From assembly GCA_951813255.1 (NCBI GenBank), contig OX638353.1, positions 1,178,001 through 1,242,000 on the forward strand: a DNA stretch of 64,000 bases. Direction: 5' to 3'. The notes under the pieces are model-generated. The model saw only the letters and a list, made by a program, of their open reading frames with translations. It did no database searches and was not told the origin of the DNA. Positions 8,289 through 15,897 of this stretch are shown here, in pieces. The number at the start of each line of letters is the position of its first letter. Within the stretch, counting starts at the first letter, position 1. The position numbers and the translations under genes are program-made. The DNA comes from an uncultured Dehalococcoidia bacterium (GTDB lineage: Bacteria > Chloroflexota > Dehalococcoidia > Lucifugimonadales > JAAXIE01).

Positions 8289-9314
8289 ATGCAACTGGGC
8301 AAAGTACCACACTACCTGTTACGGGAGCTCCTCGGCGCCATCAAGGACGCAGACCCAAGTGTACTGGTAGGCGCCCAGGTGGGTGTTGATGCTGCGGTCC
8401 TCGACCTCGGCGACCAACTCCTGGTGGCCTCCAGTGACCCCATTACATTTCCTAACGACTCTCCCGGCTGGTATGCAGTACAGGTAAACGCCAACGATGT
8501 AGCAGCCATGGGGGCCACACCGCGCTGGTTCCTTTCCACCATACTGTTACCCCTGGGTACACTTCCGGAAACTGCAAAGGAAATCTTCAATCAGGTACTG
8601 CACGCCTGCGATGAACTACATGTAGCTTTGATCGGCGGCCATACCGAGGTCACTCAGGGCATAGACCATCCGGTCGTATCCGGGTGCATGCTGGGAACCG
8701 TAGCTAGGGACAACCTGGTAACAGCAAGTAATGCACAGCCAGGAGATAGTGTACTAGTGACCAAAGGCCTCGCCATCGAGGGCACAGCGATCCTAGCCCG
8801 GAACTTCCCCGAGAGACTCGGTACCGCTGGCGTAGACGCCGTTACCCTTCAGCAGGCAGCGGGTCTATTACACTCTCTTGGTATCAGCGTAGTGCATGAT
8901 TCCGCGGTGATTGCCAATGTGGCGCGCGTGCACTGCATGCATGACGCAACTGAAGGGGGATTGGCCACAGCCTTGCATGAGGTGGCGCAAGCCTCCAAAG
9001 TCGGTGTCGTGATCGAGCAGGGCTCAGTACCTGTGCTACCTCAGTGCGACGAAATTTGCCAAGCCATCGGCATCGACCCACTGGGACTGCTGGCCTCTGG
9101 CTGCTTGGTTGTTACCCTGCCCCCTGAGGATGTACCCGCGGCCCTTTCTGCGCTGGAGCGTGAAGGTATCGATGCTTATGAGATCGGCCAGGTAACGGAT
9201 CCCGAAGAAGGGGTCATGATGATTGGCGCCAGCCACGAGCCGGACCCACTGCCGGTCTTCAGCCGGGACGAACTGGCGCGCTTCATTGAAGAGGGCGAAC
9301 CAGGTAAGGACTAG
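8289..9314 (+). CDS. AIR-synthase-like (PurM/HypE superfamily) protein
   Basis: 341 aa with the two-domain PurM-like ATP-binding fold: N-terminal DAAVLDLGDQLLVASSDPITF, NANDVAAMGATPRWFLSTILLP, the GGHTEVTQG loop, and C-terminal HDATEGGLATALHEVA. This is the arrangement of HypE and archaeal AIR-synthase-related proteins. It lacks the C-terminal Cys that HypE needs for cyanide ligand synthesis and the N-terminal Cys/Sec-containing glycine loop of SelD, so neither hydrogenase maturation nor selenophosphate synthesis should be assigned. No hypABCDF genes nearby. ATG start without a clear ribosome site. Function unknown beyond nucleotide-dependent chemistry. Confidence 0.75.
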   Translation: MQLGKVPHYLLRELLGAIKDADPSVLVGAQVGVDAAVLDLGDQLLVASSDPITFPNDSPGWYAVQVNANDVAAMGATPRWFLSTILLPLGTLPETAKEIFNQVLHACDELHVALIGGHTEVTQGIDHPVVSGCMLGTVARDNLVTASNAQPGDSVLVTKGLAIEGTAILARNFPERLGTAGVDAVTLQQAAGLLHSLGISVVHDSAVIANVARVHCMHDATEGGLATALHEVAQASKVGVVIEQGSVPVLPQCDEICQAIGIDPLGLLASGCLVVTLPPEDVPAALSALEREGIDAYEIGQVTDPEEGVMMIGASHEPDPLPVFSRDELARFIEEGEPGKD

Positions 9315-9721
9315 TCAGACCTACATCAGCGCGGCCAGAGCACCGTGGCGCCACCTCCCCTGGATGATGTGCCAGAATGCTGGCCTACCTTGCGCGGTAG
9401 CCGGAATTCCCCCAGCTATTCCAGTTCAGATTCTTCAGCCAGACATTATGTCGACCGCTTTTTCGGCGGGTGTCTCTCCAATTGCGAAAAACGCGCACAG
9501 CTATTCACGAGGCGCGTAATCCGGGGCAGGTGAGTTGATCAATCGCAGGCTGGAACAGCCGGTGGCCGAGAAGGTATCGTAATCCACGGCTGGAATCAGA
9601 TGAACGGAAGGTTTGTGTTGGCATCCTCTGAGGCCACCCTGCCACTCTTGGTCCCCTTCAGAAGCGCCACCAACACCGCTCTTTATCCTGGTCCGCCAGC
9701 GCTTCTAACTGCATGGCACAC
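9315..9721. other. 407-bp gene-free stretch
   Basis: Between convergent genes. No convincing coding frame, tRNA or terminator-like hairpin seen; base composition is similar to the flanks. Confidence 0.5.
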
Positions 9722-10690
9722 TCAGTCTCCCAGCAGACCCCTTAGCTGTGATGGAGTTATGTTGCCTCCGGAAACAATGACAGCCACCCGCATCCCTTGC
9801 AATTGGTCAGCCAGCTTGATCGCTCCTGCCGTAGCCGCAGCCCCAGCGCCCTCTGCCAGCGTATGGGCCTTCTCCAAGAGTACCCGTATGGCATCATCGA
9901 TTTCGTCGTCGCTCACTAAAATGAAATCGTCCAGTAACTCCCACAAGATCGACTGCGTAAGTTCATACGCAGTCGCCGTAGCTAACCCCTCAGCCCGGGT
10001 CCTCATGGGCGATTCCACGATGCGCCGCTCTCTCCACGAAAGATAGCCTGCGGGGGCCTGTGCCGATTGTACGGCGATGACCTTCACGTCGGGCGCCATG
10101 GCCTTGGCTACTATGCAGGCCCCCGACGCCCCACTGCCTCCACCCAGAGGGACCAGGATGACATCCACCTCTGGAAAGTCCTCGATAATCTCCAAGCTTG
10201 CGGTTGCCACGCCTGCCACCAGCCGAGGCTCATTTGCAGGGTGGACGAACAGGTAGCCCTCCTCTTGGGCCAACCTCTCCGCATGGGCCTTCGCCACGTC
10301 GAACTCACTCCCGTGAAACACCACCTCTGCCCCTAGGTTACCCATGGACTCCACCTTGAGAGGGTTGGCCCCTTCAGGCAGGCAGATGACCGCCTTGGCG
10401 CCAAACACCGAGCACGCGTAGGCGATCGACTGCCCATGATTACCGCTGGAGGCAGTCACCAGTCCACGGCTCCGTTCCTCCTCGCTGAGCTGCGACAGCA
10501 GGTTGATCCCTCCCCGCACCTTGAAGGCGCCCAAGGCGTGGTGGTTCTCATGCTTCAAGCGCACTTCGTACCCCAAGAGCTTGCTGAGGGCCGCATAGTG
10601 GTGCAGCGGAGTGCGTGGCACATATGCGGATATTCGCCGGCGGGCAGCTAGCACGTCTCTGAAGGTTGGGACGGGAGGAATCTCTGCCAT
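9722..10690 (-). CDS. threonine/serine dehydratase-like PLP enzyme
   Basis: 322 aa, fold type II pyridoxal-phosphate enzyme of the threonine dehydratase/serine racemase family, catalysing deamination of L-Thr or L-Ser (or racemisation). The PLP lysine is in GAFKVRGG, the substrate loop is SSGNHGQ, and the phosphate-binding loop is GGGSGASG. A C-terminal SGGNITPSQL closes the domain as in catabolic TdcB-type enzymes; no ACT regulatory domain, so it should not be feedback-inhibited like IlvA. Single gene, reading away from the oxidoreductase operon upstream. Product 2-oxobutyrate could feed the adjacent 2-oxoacid:ferredoxin oxidoreductase, an inference from position. Confidence 0.88.
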   Translation of the reverse strand: MAEIPPVPTFRDVLAARRRISAYVPRTPLHHYAALSKLLGYEVRLKHENHHALGAFKVRGGINLLSQLSEEERSRGLVTASSGNHGQSIAYACSVFGAKAVICLPEGANPLKVESMGNLGAEVVFHGSEFDVAKAHAERLAQEEGYLFVHPANEPRLVAGVATASLEIIEDFPEVDVILVPLGGGSGASGACIVAKAMAPDVKVIAVQSAQAPAGYLSWRERRIVESPMRTRAEGLATATAYELTQSILWELLDDFILVSDDEIDDAIRVLLEKAHTLAEGAGAAATAGAIKLADQLQGMRVAVIVSGGNITPSQLRGLLGD

Positions 10691-10801
10691 CTTATGTAAG
10701 CTCCTTACTATGTGGACTACCTATCGCTGTTTCTACTAGTCCTAGCTGGGGAAGACCCTGGACTCTGCCGACCGTGACCATCGGACCTTAGGCACAAAAG
10801 A

Positions 10802-10831
10802 ACAGGGCCCCTGAATCATCAGGGACCCTGT
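10802..10831 (-). terminator. intrinsic terminator of the first 2-oxoacid oxidoreductase operon
   Basis: Stem ACAGGG-C-CCCTGA / TCAGGG-A-CCCTGT with one internal mismatch and a 4-nt loop, followed on the minus strand by TTCTTTTGTG. It lies 34 bp past the beta-subunit stop. Confidence 0.8.
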
Positions 10832-10864
10832 CATTGTACCTAACCTTTAGCGGTCCGCGCGGGG

Positions 10865-11857
10865 CTAGTCGTCCAGTTGGGGATGGACGGGCAGCACACC
10901 GGGCAGGTACCACTCTTCCCAGCTCCGGTCCACCTTCTCCTGGAAGTACTTGTGGTCTTCTTCGGTGAAGTGGGCGAACCGGCCTTGCCTCTCCAGATAC
11001 TCGCGCACGGGCCTGCGCTTCTTCATCCCCTTGGCTATTGCCCGGGACGGACCATTGAGGATGAGTTCGCCATCAATGATCTCGTAGAGCACCCAGAGAC
11101 CCGTCTCGATGGAGAGCATACCCAGCTCGTGGGAGTACTTGGGATCATAGTCCCAACCCTTGGGGCAAGGGTCAATGCTGTGGATGAAGGTGGGCCCGCC
11201 GATAGTGAGAGCCCGCCTGATCTTGTTGGTCATGTCCAAACCGTAGGAACCGCAGGAAGTAGCCACGTAGCGGCAGTCGGGATGACCAGTTGCCAGCATC
11301 GGAGCGGTGTTCTTCTTCCAGCGCCGGTTCATGATGTGCTTCGACTTGCCCGGAGGGCTGAAAGTGGAGTTGGCGCCCCAAGGCGAGCTACCAGACACCT
11401 GGATGTCGGTGTTGGCATAGGACTCGTTGTCATACAGAAGGATCATCATGTTGTAATCGGTCGTAAGAGCAGCCGACAGGGCCGAAAGACCCATATCCAC
11501 ACCACCGCCATCGCCACAGAACGCAATCACGTTGATGGGCTCGTCCTTGATCTTGCCTTTGCGCATCAGGGCCCTGAGACCAGCAGCCGTGCCCGTAGCA
11601 GCGGAGCCGGAGGAACCCAGCTGGGTATGCATCCAAGGCACGACCCAAGGCGTGCTGTAATAGGTGGTATTGGCCACGTACATGCAGCCAGTGCTGCCCA
11701 CCACTATGCTCCGGGGGCCAGCGGCCTTGATCATCAGGCGCATGGAGAGGGCCGACTCACATCCTTGGCAGGTCCGGTGACCCGATGTGAACAACTCTTG
11801 GATCGGGATATTCTTTACCCCTTTTACTTGGGGCAGCTCAACCATCGTCGTCATCAC
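10865..11857 (-). CDS. porB: 2-oxoacid:ferredoxin oxidoreductase, beta (TPP) subunit
   Basis: 330 aa, thiamine-diphosphate-binding subunit of a pyruvate/2-oxoacid:ferredoxin oxidoreductase, which decarboxylates a 2-oxoacid to acyl-CoA and reduces ferredoxin in the cytoplasm. Visible are the early CQGCES cysteine pair, the GSTGCMY segment, the TPP/Mg motif GDGGGVDMGLSAL...YDNESYANTDIQ, and a C-terminal third Cys region. It is the last gene of a three-gene operon (gamma-delta fusion, alpha, beta), directly after the alpha gene with no gap. PorB type is favoured by the Cys pattern, but substrate (pyruvate versus other 2-oxoacids) cannot be decided. Confidence 0.88.
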   Translation of the reverse strand: MMTTMVELPQVKGVKNIPIQELFTSGHRTCQGCESALSMRLMIKAAGPRSIVVGSTGCMYVANTTYYSTPWVVPWMHTQLGSSGSAATGTAAGLRALMRKGKIKDEPINVIAFCGDGGGVDMGLSALSAALTTDYNMMILLYDNESYANTDIQVSGSSPWGANSTFSPPGKSKHIMNRRWKKNTAPMLATGHPDCRYVATSCGSYGLDMTNKIRRALTIGGPTFIHSIDPCPKGWDYDPKYSHELGMLSIETGLWVLYEIIDGELILNGPSRAIAKGMKKRRPVREYLERQGRFAHFTEEDHKYFQEKVDRSWEEWYLPGVLPVHPQLDD

Positions 11858-13078
11858 TTACCTCCTTACGCCTATCCACTCGGTCTGCTGGTCCATCTTG
11901 CCACTGGCCAGCCCCTGCTGCACCATGTCAATCATTTCAACGACATCGCCTTGGTGGATCTCACGTCCGCCCAGCCCGCAAATGAAGGGGAAGAGCATCG
12001 GCCTCTTCTCCAGCGGATAAAGGGCAGACCGCACCTCGTTGAACAAGACCCCGGCATTGCCCGGTGAGCCATAGGAGTAGTCCCTGTCAATCACTGCCAC
12101 TGCCTGGAAGCGGGACAAGGCCTCCCTGACTTCCTCCGTCGCAAAGGGTCGGAACCATTTTAGACGGATGAACCCCATTTTGATACCCCTGTCGCGGGCA
12201 CGTCGCACGGCCACCCGCAACGGCAGGGACATGGTCCCCAGACCGATGAAGCAAATCTCGGCATCGTCAGTCATATACTCCTCGAACCAGGGAGACTCCG
12301 TGCCCCGGCCGAAGATACGCCGGAACTCCTCATGGGTCTCCTCAACGACGCCCTTGGCGCGCTTCATACCCTCGTCCGTCTGCTTCCGCATCTCCATCAG
12401 CCAGTCCTCGTTCACCTGAGGGGCCACCGTGATGGGGTTGTCGGGGTGCAGCACCAGATTGCCCCGGTTGTACATCGGCAGGAATTCATCAACCATTTTC
12501 TGCGGCGGGACCTTCACCAGCGACTGGGAGTGCGTCAGGAACGCCCCGTCACAACTGATCGCGCAGGGCAGGAACACCCGTGAGTCCTCAGCAATGCGCC
12601 AAGCCATCATGCAGGTGTCGTAGGCCTCCTGAGGCGTCGCCACCCAGTTCAGCAGCCAACCCAGGTCCCGCACGGCAAGTGCATCGTTATGTTCGGTCCC
12701 GAACGCGCCGGGATCATCAAGAGCCCGGTTGCCCACCATCGCCACCACCGGCAGCCTCAGGCCCGCGGTCACCGTGATGGCCTCGAAGGCATAGAACCAG
12801 CCCACACCGCTGGAGCCCACAAACGTCCGGGCCCCCACCGAGCTGGCGTGCTTCACGATCTCAAACTGGGAGTGCTCACTCTCGGCAACGATGAATTCGC
12901 AATCGAAGTCGCCGTTCGCGATCAGGCGCGACACATACTGCATCACCGTGTCATAGGGCCGGATGGGATATGCGGTGATCGTATCCACGTCCGCCATGGA
13001 GCAGGCGATAGCAATGGCCTCGCTGCCGCTGATCAGCTCCTCACGTTCCTGTTGCTGGGTAGCAGGACTAGTCGTCAC
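11858..13078 (-). CDS. porA: 2-oxoacid:ferredoxin oxidoreductase, alpha subunit
   Basis: 406 aa. Carries the pyrimidine-binding and transketolase C-terminal domains: SGSEAIAIACSMADVDTITAYPIRPYDTVM at the N-terminus, FIVAESEHSQFEIVKHASSVGARTFVGSSGVGW (the core that contacts CoA and TPP), and a C-terminal FRLKWFRPF-like IRLKWFRPFATEEV block. The start is a GTG at 13078 that overlaps the end of the preceding gene by 11 nt, with GGAGG 8 nt upstream; a longer in-frame reading to 13126 would run inside that gene and lacks a ribosome site. Translational coupling with its neighbour is likely. Paralogue: 26578-27828. Confidence 0.88.
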   Translation of the reverse strand: MTTSPATQQQEREELISGSEAIAIACSMADVDTITAYPIRPYDTVMQYVSRLIANGDFDCEFIVAESEHSQFEIVKHASSVGARTFVGSSGVGWFYAFEAITVTAGLRLPVVAMVGNRALDDPGAFGTEHNDALAVRDLGWLLNWVATPQEAYDTCMMAWRIAEDSRVFLPCAISCDGAFLTHSQSLVKVPPQKMVDEFLPMYNRGNLVLHPDNPITVAPQVNEDWLMEMRKQTDEGMKRAKGVVEETHEEFRRIFGRGTESPWFEEYMTDDAEICFIGLGTMSLPLRVAVRRARDRGIKMGFIRLKWFRPFATEEVREALSRFQAVAVIDRDYSYGSPGNAGVLFNEVRSALYPLEKRPMLFPFICGLGGREIHQGDVVEMIDMVQQGLASGKMDQQTEWIGVRR

Positions 13079-14273
13079 TGGCCACCTCCTCCATCTCAGC
13101 AATGTCTTCAGCGTACCCACCGACATGGTGGAACCCGTGGGACCTCTTCTCGGCCTTGGCCTGGTCCACCAAGCCCGTCATCCACTGGTTGTAGCCTTCC
13201 TTGTCGCGCTGCCAGAATTCCCACTGGCCAGCGTTGTCGTTGAACTCAGCCTCGTTCACCATGACGACGCAGTCGGGAACAGGGCAGACATCGTCGCACA
13301 CGCCACACCCGCAGCACGCCTCTAGGTTGGCGTCATACAGGCCGTCCGGAGTCACATCGAAGCATGAGTCCGGGCAGTGCAGCCAGCACAGGGTGCACTT
13401 GATGCACGTGTCGAAGTTCACCATCGGACGCATCGAACGCGTGCTGAACTTCTTGAACAGCTGGTTCCGGTCCGGCTCGTAGCCCGCGCCACCCAACTGG
13501 TTGTGATGGGGGTCGAATTCGCCCACAGGCTCGGCCCCACGGAAGCCAGTGCCCTGGCCATGCCCCTGCACCACCAAGGCCTCTTCCATCTCTGTCCAGC
13601 CCGGCAATACGAAGCTATAGGGTGTCTCAGGGTTGCCCTGACCGGGCTCCACTACGCGGGTCTCAGTGCGCTCGTACGACTTGCGGGTGGAGGCGATCTT
13701 CAGGTTGTCGTCCCACTGGTCCCGTATCGCAGCCTCCATCGACTCGATGCTCACCAGCTCAGGGCACACCTTTGCCAGAGCCCCCAGCACCCTCACGTCA
13801 GTGTGGTCTTCCTTATACACCCACAGACCCGAGAAGCTGACGCTGCCCCGGACCACGCCTAGGCTGTAAGGCTCGGACCGTGCGTGAATGTCTTGAATCA
13901 GGTCAGTGCGTCCCTGCTGCGAGGTAACCAGCAGGGTCCCGCCCGCCTTGGTCGGCTTGTTGATTGGCTGCAGCCCATACCACGCCCACGACTCCACGCC
14001 CTTGCACAGCGTGTCGTCCACGGCGATGGTCACATCCACATCCTTGGGCTCGTACTGGGCCAGATGCTCTTCCAGTTCCAACTCGTCATCCGCCACCACT
14101 GCGAACTGCTTGGCGGGGATGCCATTGCGCTCCGGGGAGTCCCCGTACCGCCCGAACGCAGTGCCCACCTTGCCTTCTTTCTTGGCGGCGAACACGATCG
14201 TGCGGGTAATCCGTTGGGCCAGGTTCTTCTGGAATATCCCCCGGTACACCACTTCCACGGCAACTCGAGCCAT
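13068..14273 (-). CDS. 2-oxoacid:ferredoxin oxidoreductase, fused gamma-delta subunit
   Basis: 401 aa. Residues about 1-185 are the PorG-type gamma domain (RGIFQKNLAQRI, AVVADDELEL, GTLLVTS). Residues about 290-360 are a bacterial-type ferredoxin domain with two complete [4Fe-4S] sets, CIKCTLCWLHCPDSC and CCGCGVCDDVCPVPDC. So the electron-exit delta subunit is joined to gamma in one chain. A strong GGGAGG precedes the ATG. First gene of the operon, about 140 bp downstream of a FadR-type regulator on the same strand. Start matches the homologues' N-terminus. Confidence 0.88.
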   Translation of the reverse strand: MARVAVEVVYRGIFQKNLAQRITRTIVFAAKKEGKVGTAFGRYGDSPERNGIPAKQFAVVADDELELEEHLAQYEPKDVDVTIAVDDTLCKGVESWAWYGLQPINKPTKAGGTLLVTSQQGRTDLIQDIHARSEPYSLGVVRGSVSFSGLWVYKEDHTDVRVLGALAKVCPELVSIESMEAAIRDQWDDNLKIASTRKSYERTETRVVEPGQGNPETPYSFVLPGWTEMEEALVVQGHGQGTGFRGAEPVGEFDPHHNQLGGAGYEPDRNQLFKKFSTRSMRPMVNFDTCIKCTLCWLHCPDSCFDVTPDGLYDANLEACCGCGVCDDVCPVPDCVVMVNEAEFNDNAGQWEFWQRDKEGYNQWMTGLVDQAKAEKRSHGFHHVGGYAEDIAEMEEVASDD

Positions 14274-14411
14274 GCTTTGCCTCCCGTGTACAGATTTATT
14301 TCGTCCTGAATTCCTTAGACCACCGCATCTGCTTTGTCATTCCGGCCCCTTTTCGGTCGGGCCTTCCGGCATCTAGCCATATGCGGCCTGATTGACTTCA
14401 CCTACAGCCAT

Positions 14412-15125
14412 TTATGCAGCGCTCTCCACCTCCGTATGGCTGGTCTCAATGACCGAGATGTGGTGCTCCATAGCCTGACGCGCACCCTCGCAATCGTGGG
14501 CGCGCACCAACTCCAACATAGCTTTGTGAGATGCCAGCGACCGCCGCGCTCTCCCTTGAGTCTGAAGCGAGCGGTCTCTCGACTGGTGCAAGGCATCGGC
14601 CACAGCCATGACCACCTTGAGCAGGGCCGCGTTGTAGGTCGCTTTGGCTAGGGCAAAATGAAAAGCCGTGTCCCCGGCAACGCCACTCTCTCCACGCTCA
14701 ACCTGCTCCCGTTGCTCATCTAGGGCTGCTTCCATGTGGCTTATGTCTTCTTCCGTGGCCCGTTCAGCAGCCAGCGAGGCGATGCCCGGTTCCAAAATCC
14801 GGCGCATCTCAAACACCCCTTGCACCGTATGCTCAGAGTCAGACAAGCAGGCGGCAATGACCGACGCCATGGCATCGAACTGTCCCGTGTTGATGAAAGT
14901 GCCCGCCCCAGGCCGGCTCTCCACCATACCCTGCAGCTCCAGAGCGCACATGGCCTCGCGCAGCGAACTCCGGCTCACCCGCAACCGCTCCGCCATCTCC
15001 CTCTCTGGAGGCAGGCGGTCCCCATGCTTCAGGCTTCCATCCCGGACCAAATCCCGGATTTGCTCCACGATATCCTCATGGACCCGCCGCCTCTTGATAA
15101 CCTTCAACTGCTCTTGCGTCGCCAT
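14412..15125 (-). CDS. FadR-subfamily GntR transcriptional regulator
   Basis: 237 aa. N-terminal winged HTH (about 10-80: VHEDIVEQIRDLVRDGSLKHGDRLPPEREMAERLRVSRSSLREAM) and a C-terminal FCD ligand-binding domain with the metal-ligand Asp/His pattern (RRILEPGIAS, FHFALAKATYN, SHKAMLELVRAHD, HHISVIETSH). Such regulators bind carboxylates such as lactate, pyruvate or acyl acids. It sits upstream of and in the same direction as the 2-oxoacid oxidoreductase operon, so it probably controls it and itself. A perfect palindrome of the FadR-family operator type overlaps its own promoter (15157-15196). Confidence 0.92.
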   Translation of the reverse strand: MATQEQLKVIKRRRVHEDIVEQIRDLVRDGSLKHGDRLPPEREMAERLRVSRSSLREAMCALELQGMVESRPGAGTFINTGQFDAMASVIAACLSDSEHTVQGVFEMRRILEPGIASLAAERATEEDISHMEAALDEQREQVERGESGVAGDTAFHFALAKATYNAALLKVVMAVADALHQSRDRSLQTQGRARRSLASHKAMLELVRAHDCEGARQAMEHHISVIETSHTEVESAA

Positions 15126-15156
15126 CCACCCACTTCAGCACAGGCCCAGTGGCCTG

Positions 15157-15196
15157 TTGGTCAGACCAATTTAGTACCACTCATATGGGTTGTCAA
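15157..15196 (-). promoter_or_regulatory. promoter and FadR-type operator of the GntR regulator
   Basis: Minus strand: TTGACA (15196-15191), 17-bp spacer, TAAATT (15173-15168). The perfect palindrome TTGGTC-A-GACCAA (15157-15169) overlaps the end of the -10 and the expected start site, where a bound repressor would block transcription. It matches the TGGTnnnACCA logic known for FadR/PdhR/LldR-type operators. A second inverted repeat CAGGCC/GGCCTG (15141-15156) abuts it. Confidence 0.8.
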
Positions 15197-15290
15197 GAGG
15201 AAAGCCATGGTTCAGCAAAATCTCCGCAACAAAATGCCCGTGGAATCCTTGCCATGAGCATTCATGCCACCAGCATCGTGTCCATGGGAG

Positions 15291-15319
15291 TTGATGCAGC
15301 GGTGCATCATAGTTGTGAT
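15291..15319 (+). promoter_or_regulatory. candidate promoter/operator of the orphan antitoxin gene
   Basis: TTGATG (15291-15296), 17-bp spacer, TGTGAT (15314-15319), with a perfect palindrome GATGCA-GCGG-TGCATC (15293-15308) inside. The -10 ends 8 nt before the ATG, so the mRNA may be leaderless, in line with the absence of a ribosome site. Confidence 0.45.
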
Positions 15320-15327
15320 TCTACCTC

Positions 15328-15585
15328 ATGAGAACGACCATCTCCCTAAACGACCAACTTGCCAAACGTGTGCGCCGGGAGGCCGAAGCCCGCGGCATCA
15401 GCATGAGCGCCTTTATCGCCCGGACGTTGGACGATGCTCTGAAGCGCCCCGAGACTTCCGAGCCTCCACCCTTTCGGCTGGTGACCGTCCGTGGCGTTCA
15501 TGCCCGGCCCGGCGTCAACCTCGACCAGCCGAGGGCCCTTGATCTCCGGGATCACGAGGCCGGGTTCAAGCACGGAAACCCCTAA
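15328..15585 (+). CDS. orphan ribbon-helix-helix antitoxin (VapB-like)
   Basis: 85 aa. The N-terminal MRTTISLNDQLAKRVRREAEARGISMSAFIARTLDDAL is a ribbon-helix-helix DNA-binding domain; the tail with VHARPGVNLDQPRALDL is the toxin-wrapping segment common in VapB antitoxins of VapBC modules. No PIN-domain toxin follows: the next 300 bp carry no coding frame and end in a REP-like palindrome. It therefore looks like an antitoxin left after loss of its toxin, or an RHH regulator. Compare the intact pair at 54111-54793, whose antitoxin starts with the same MRTT. Confidence 0.7.
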   Translation: MRTTISLNDQLAKRVRREAEARGISMSAFIARTLDDALKRPETSEPPPFRLVTVRGVHARPGVNLDQPRALDLRDHEAGFKHGNP

Positions 15586-15673
15586 GCCAAACCACCATTC
15601 CGTCATTCCTGAGTTGCTATTCAGACACCTCCACGCCCCCAAGCCATCCCACCACCATCTTACTCCTACCCCC

Positions 15674-15754
15674 GTTCGTCCTGAGCGAAGGGAGGGGGTT
15701 GTACATCCGACCGCCTAAGGTTGGATGTACAACCCCCTCCCGAAGTCGAAGGAC
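15674..15754. repeat. REP-like palindrome, copy 1
   Basis: Outer GTTCGTCCTGAGCGA / TCGAAGGAC, the common bacterial extragenic palindrome type, wraps a long inner hairpin: 15690-15712 pairs with 15719-15741 (23 bp, one G-T), core GTTGTACATCC. A second copy lies at 18392-18473. It fills the gap between the orphan antitoxin and the RCC1-like gene; the rest of 15586-15897 shows nothing coding. Confidence 0.8.
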
Positions 15755-15897
15755 CCCGCCATACCCCTTTCGTCCTCATCCGTGGCGGGAACCCACGGCC
15801 ACACTCACTCCATCCCGTCTCAGCGCCACTCGAGCCCTGCACCCCGCTACCCCAGCAGTCAAAAACCGCCCACCCTCACACCGCAGGCGACGCGCCC

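Noticed and set aside
8289..9314. SelD (selenophosphate synthetase)
   Set aside because: The PurM-like fold is shared but the Cys/Sec glycine-rich N-terminal loop of SelD is absent; closer to AIR-synthase/HypE-type proteins.
10877..12067. Long plus-strand frame opposite the oxidoreductase genes (and similar long frames opposite 910-1911 and 27903-28874)
   Set aside because: Antisense frames created by strong third-position C/G bias; the genes on the other strand have clear motifs.
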